Source of the DNA: Pseudomonadota bacterium
Lineage (GTDB): Bacteria; Myxococcota; Myxococcia; Myxococcales; Myxococcaceae
NCBI GenBank assembly: GCA_023424585.1
Contig: JAFADT010000920.1
Location: 1 to 9,159 of the forward strand
Reading direction: 5' to 3'
DNA: 9,159 nucleotides
Shown in pieces: positions 6,191-9,159 of the stretch. The notes below the pieces were generated by a model. It was not told where the DNA came from and searched no databases. It worked only from the letters and a program-made list of their open reading frames with translations. The position numbers were made by a program, and so were the translations under genes. Every line of letters begins with the position of its first letter. Position 1 is the first letter of the stretch.

Positions 6191-7885
6191 CTACTTCGCG
6201 GCCGGGGCCCTCAGTGCCTCCAGGGACCTCAGGCGGGCGGCCTCGAACTCGTCGCCCTTGTTCCACGCGGGCATCTCCGGGGCCCTGGCCACCTGGGCGC
6301 CCACCAGGAAGAACAGCCGCGCGTCCTCCACCGCGCCGGACAGGTCCCACTCCGGGCGGAGCTCATCCGAAGGCTGGTGGTAGTGCTTTGTCTCCCACTG
6401 GCCGCGCTGCTGCTTGCCCCAGCCCTCCGGCCGGCCGATGAAGTCCATGCCGCTGCCGAAGTAGGCGGCCGGGATGCCCTGCCGCGCGAAGTTGAATTGA
6501 TCCGAGCGGTAGAAGAACCCGCGGTCGGAGAGCTGATCCGCCTTCACCGTGCGCCCCTGCGTCCTCGCCATGGCGGTGACGTAGGTGTCGAGCGACGACT
6601 TGCCCAGCCCGATGACGGTGATGTCGCGGGTGCGGCCCAGCACGTTGCCGCCGTCCACGTTGATGTCCGCGGCGATGCGGCCCGGGGGCACGGGCGGATG
6701 CGCCGCGAGGTACGCGGAGCCCAGCAGGCCGTACTCCTCCGCGGCCACCGCGGCGAAGAGGATGGAGCGGCGCGGCGGCGTGGGCAGCGAGGCGAAGGCG
6801 CGGGCCACGGACAGCATCGCGGCCACGCCCGCCGCGTTGTCCAGCGCGCCGTTGTAGATGACGTCCTCGCCGGGCTTGCCGTCGTCCTTCTTGCCCAGGT
6901 GATCATGGTGCGCGCTGTAGAGCACCACCTCCTTCGCCAGCGTGGGGTCGCTGCCGGGCAGGAGCCCCAGCACGTTCGCCGTGGGCCTGCGGCGCACCTC
7001 GTTGGACATGCGCAGGGACACCGTCACGCCCAGCGGCACCGGCTGGAAGTCCAGCTTCTGGGCGGCGGCGCGCAGCGCGTCCAGGTCCTGCCCCGCGAGC
7101 TTCAGCACCTGCCTGGTGGCGTCCTCGGTGGTCCAGGCCTTCACCTGGAGGCGGGGGGCGTCACCGGAGGGCAGCTCGAACTGCTCACCGGTCCACGACG
7201 TGCGCACCACCTGCCACGGGTAGCCCGCGCTGGGCGTGGTGTGGATGATGATGGCGCCCGCCGCGCCCGTCTTCGCCGCCTGCTCGTACTTGTAGTCCCA
7301 GCGGCCGTACCAGAGGCGCGTCTTGCCCGCGAAGAGGCGCGGATCGTCCTCCGGATCATTGTTGAGGATGACCAGCGTCTTGCCCCTCAGGTCCGCGCCC
7401 TTGAAGTCGTCCCACTGGTACTCCGGCGCGACGATGCCGTAGCCCACGAAGACGAGCTCGGACGCGTCCAGCCGCGCCTCCGGGGTCTGCACGCCGGACA
7501 CGGCGATGAAGTCCTCGCGCGGCTGGAGCTCCACGCGGCCCGCCTTCGCCTGGAAGGTCATCGCGCCCGGGCGGCTGTGGATGCCCATCAGGTCGAAGCG
7601 CTGGAAGTAGCTGCCCCCCGCCGCGCCGGGCTTGAGGCCCAGGCCCTCGAACTGCGTGGCGATGTACTCCTGCGCCAGCGCGTCGCCGCGCGTGCCGGGG
7701 CCGCGGCCCTCCAGCAGGTCGCTCGCCAGGAAGCGCACGTGCGCGCGCAGGAGGTCCGCGGTGATGGCCTGCTCGGCCGTCTTCTCCTGCGGCGTGACGG
7801 TGAAGGCGCCCGCGGCGAGCGCGGCGGCCGAGCACAGCGAGACGAAGAGCGCGGGGAGGAGCCTCATGGGCCCGGTGCGTAACAT
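6191..7885 (-). CDS. Secreted M28 family zinc aminopeptidase with PA-like insert
   Basis: A 564-residue exported metallopeptidase. Residues 7-27 ([21 protein letters not shown]) form a signal peptide; the C18 context (VSLC) is a poor lipobox, so signal peptidase I cleavage is more likely. Residues about 140-240 resemble a PA (protease-associated) insert. The M28 catalytic domain (about 300-530) carries the two-zinc site: H326 and D328 in SAHHDHLG, D349 in GALDNAAG, E383 (general base) and E384 in [10 protein letters not shown]411 in INVDGG, and H503 in YHQPSDE. All ligands are present, so it should be active, removing N-terminal residues from peptides outside the cytoplasm; the substrate cannot be read from the sequence. 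The start at 7885 is 28 nt after the cysS stop; the ATG at 7867 gives an equally good signal peptide, and neither has a clear Shine-Dalgarno. It lies between cysS and uvrB without an obvious shared pathway. Confidence 0.93.
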   Translation of the reverse strand: MLRTGPMRLLPALFVSLCSAAALAAGAFTVTPQEKTAEQAITADLLRAHVRFLASDLLEGRGPGTRGDALAQEYIATQFEGLGLKPGAAGGSYFQRFDLMGIHSRPGAMTFQAKAGRVELQPREDFIAVSGVQTPEARLDASELVFVGYGIVAPEYQWDDFKGADLRGKTLVILNNDPEDDPRLFAGKTRLWYGRWDYKYEQAAKTGAAGAIIIHTTPSAGYPWQVVRTSWTGEQFELPSGDAPRLQVKAWTTEDATRQVLKLAGQDLDALRAAAQKLDFQPVPLGVTVSLRMSNEVRRRPTANVLGLLPGSDPTLAKEVVLYSAHHDHLGKKDDGKPGEDVIYNGALDNAAGVAAMLSVARAFASLPTPPRRSILFAAVAAEEYGLLGSAYLAAHPPVPPGRIAADINVDGGNVLGRTRDITVIGLGKSSLDTYVTAMARTQGRTVKADQLSDRGFFYRSDQFNFARQGIPAAYFGSGMDFIGRPEGWGKQQRGQWETKHYHQPSDELRPEWDLSGAVEDARLFFLVGAQVARAPEMPAWNKGDEFEAARLRSLEALRAPAAK

Positions 7886-7913
7886 GGCCGCACGGGCGCC
7901 CCCCAGCGGGTTT

Positions 7914-9159
7914 TCAGGAGGCCGTCGCCGCCACCTTCCAGGAGGTGCCGGCAGGCGTGTCCATGATGTCCACGCCCAGGGCCTTGAGGGCCCCGCGCAC
8001 CTGGTCCGCCCTGGCGAAGTCCTTCGCGGCGCGCGCGGCGGTCCGCTCGGCGAGCAGCCGCTCCACCTCCGCCACGTCGATGCCGCGCTCGCGCACGGCC
8101 CGGTCGCGGCGGCGCAGGAGCCAGGCCCCCGGGTCGTCCTCGAAGAGGCCCAGGACGCGGGACGTCTCGCGCACCTGCTCGCGCAGCGCCTGGAGCGTGC
8201 GGCCCACCAGCGGCTTGTCCTTCACGGGCGGCTTGTCGGTGAGCTCGTTCATGAAGCCGAAGAGGCCCGACAGCGCGCCCAGCGCGCCCGCGGTGTTGAA
8301 GTCGTCGTCCATGGCGGCCTCAAAGTCCGTGAGGAAGCGCGCGGGGTCGCCGTGCAGCGGGCCCTTGCCGAAGTCCTTGCCCGTGACGCGCTCGTCCACC
8401 TTGCGCAGCGTTTCGTAGAAGTACTCCATGCGCCCTTCGGCGTCCTGGAGCGCCTTCTCCCCGAAGTTGAGCGGGTGGCGGTAGTGCGTGGAGAGGAAGA
8501 AGAAGCGCAGGGCCTCCGGATCCACCTTGGTGAGCGCGTCGCGCAGGCGCACCACGTTGCCCAGCGACTTGGACATCTTCGCGCCTTCCAGGTCCAGGAA
8601 GCCGCAGTGCATCCAGTACTTCGCCATCGTCTGGCCGGTGGCGGACTCGCTCTGGGCGATCTCGTTCTCGTGGTGGGGGAAGATGAGGTCCAACGCCCCG
8701 CCGTGGATGTCGAAGGTGCGGCCCAGGAACTTCTCGCTCATCGCGGAGCACTCGATGTGCCAGCCCGGCCGGCCCTTGCCCCAGGGGCTGTCCCACGAGG
8801 GCTCTCCCGGCTTCGCCGCCTTCCACAGCGCGAAGTCCAGGGGCTGGCGCTTGAGGTCGCCGGGCTGCACGCGCTCGCCCTGGCACAGGTCCTCCAGGTT
8901 GCGCTTGGACAGCTTCGCGTAGTCATCGTCCTTGTCGACGGCGAAGTACACGTCGCCCTTCGCTTCGTAGGCGTAGCCCTTGTCCACGAGCGTCTGGATG
9001 AGGGCGATGATCTCCGGGATGGTCTCGCTCACGCGGGGGGACACGTCCGGCTCGCGCAGGTGCAGCGCGCGGGCGTCCTCGCGGAAGGCCTCCACGAAGC
9101 GCGAGGCCAGGTCCACGGGCGCCTCACCCGTCTCGTGCGCGGCCTTGATGATCTTGTCG
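7914..9159 (-). CDS. cysS: Cysteinyl-tRNA synthetase (5' end beyond window)
   Basis: This class I synthetase charges tRNA-Cys with cysteine in the cytosol. The frame is open to the right edge and starts there with DKIIKAAHETGEAP, so 414 residues are visible; the N-terminal 70 or so, with the HIGH motif and the first zinc cysteine, are outside. Visible zinc ligands are the Cys in GWHIECSAMS (codon 8748-8750) and the first His and last Glu of FPHHENE (near 8661-8675). The KMSKS signature is at 8565-8579 (GAKMSKSLGNVV). The C-terminal helical tRNA-binding part follows, and the protein ends with a usual CysRS sequence, GVDIMDTPAGTSWKVAATAS. No key residue in the visible part is missing. The GTG at 9116 is an internal codon, not the start, since conserved CysRS sequence continues upstream of it. 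The peptidase gene follows after 28 nt and is probably cotranscribed. Confidence 0.97.
   Translation of the reverse strand, partial: DKIIKAAHETGEAPVDLASRFVEAFREDARALHLREPDVSPRVSETIPEIIALIQTLVDKGYAYEAKGDVYFAVDKDDDYAKLSKRNLEDLCQGERVQPGDLKRQPLDFALWKAAKPGEPSWDSPWGKGRPGWHIECSAMSEKFLGRTFDIHGGALDLIFPHHENEIAQSESATGQTMAKYWMHCGFLDLEGAKMSKSLGNVVRLRDALTKVDPEALRFFFLSTHYRHPLNFGEKALQDAEGRMEYFYETLRKVDERVTGKDFGKGPLHGDPARFLTDFEAAMDDDFNTAGALGALSGLFGFMNELTDKPPVKDKPLVGRTLQALREQVRETSRVLGLFEDDPGAWLLRRRDRAVRERGIDVAEVERLLAERTAARAAKDFARADQVRGALKALGVDIMDTPAGTSWKVAATAS

Noticed and set aside
6053..7882. A 609-residue plus-strand open frame opposite the M28 peptidase
   Set aside because: The minus-strand frame carries a signal peptide and every M28 zinc ligand. 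The plus-strand frame is Arg/His/Leu-rich shadow sequence.
7886..7913. Self-complementary GGGCGCCC in the cysS-peptidase gap as a hairpin
   Set aside because: The palindrome has no loop and the gap is only 28 nt; such GC palindromes are expected by chance here.
9114..9116. GTG as a possible cysS start
   Set aside because: Conserved CysRS sequence (DKIIKAAHETGEAP) continues in frame upstream to the window edge, and the HIGH domain must lie beyond it.

Overview
The window looks like chromosomal DNA from a myxobacterium, most likely Myxococcaceae (Myxococcus or Corallococcus type). This rests on the very high GC content, the strong G/C preference at third codon positions, and the makeup of the proteins, including a roughly 170-residue DUF507 protein beside uvrC. 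The genus is an inference. Every gene I can support is on the minus strand, so the reading order is from right to left. I see no RNA gene, insertion sequence, phage gene or CRISPR array.

In transcription order the window holds: the 3' part of cysS (cysteinyl-tRNA synthetase, start beyond the right edge); a secreted zinc aminopeptidase of family M28 with a PA-type insert; uvrB; uvrC; a DUF507 gene; and a hypothetical protein with a long Ala/Thr/Gly/Pro-rich tail that runs off the left edge. Gaps are short: 28 nt between cysS and the peptidase, about 80 nt before uvrB, 12 nt between uvrB and uvrC, 137 nt between uvrC and DUF507, and 60 nt before the hypothetical gene. There is no gene-free stretch over 300 bases.

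uvrB and uvrC together give the damage-verification and dual-incision steps of nucleotide excision repair; uvrA is not in the window. Their 12-nt spacing suggests one transcript and coupled production. cysS and the peptidase have no evident functional link to repair and may only share transcription. The uvrC-DUF507 gap holds a weak terminator-like hairpin followed directly by a sigma70-like promoter, so DUF507 probably starts a second unit.

Most of the window is ordinary housekeeping DNA, and I do not see a new multi-gene system. The points most worth a second look are: a strong hairpin that buries the Shine-Dalgarno sequence of the left-edge hypothetical gene; the opposite charges of the C-terminal tails of UvrB (basic) and UvrC (acidic); the hairpin and GTTCAG element ahead of uvrB; and an apparent internal duplication in the DUF507 protein.
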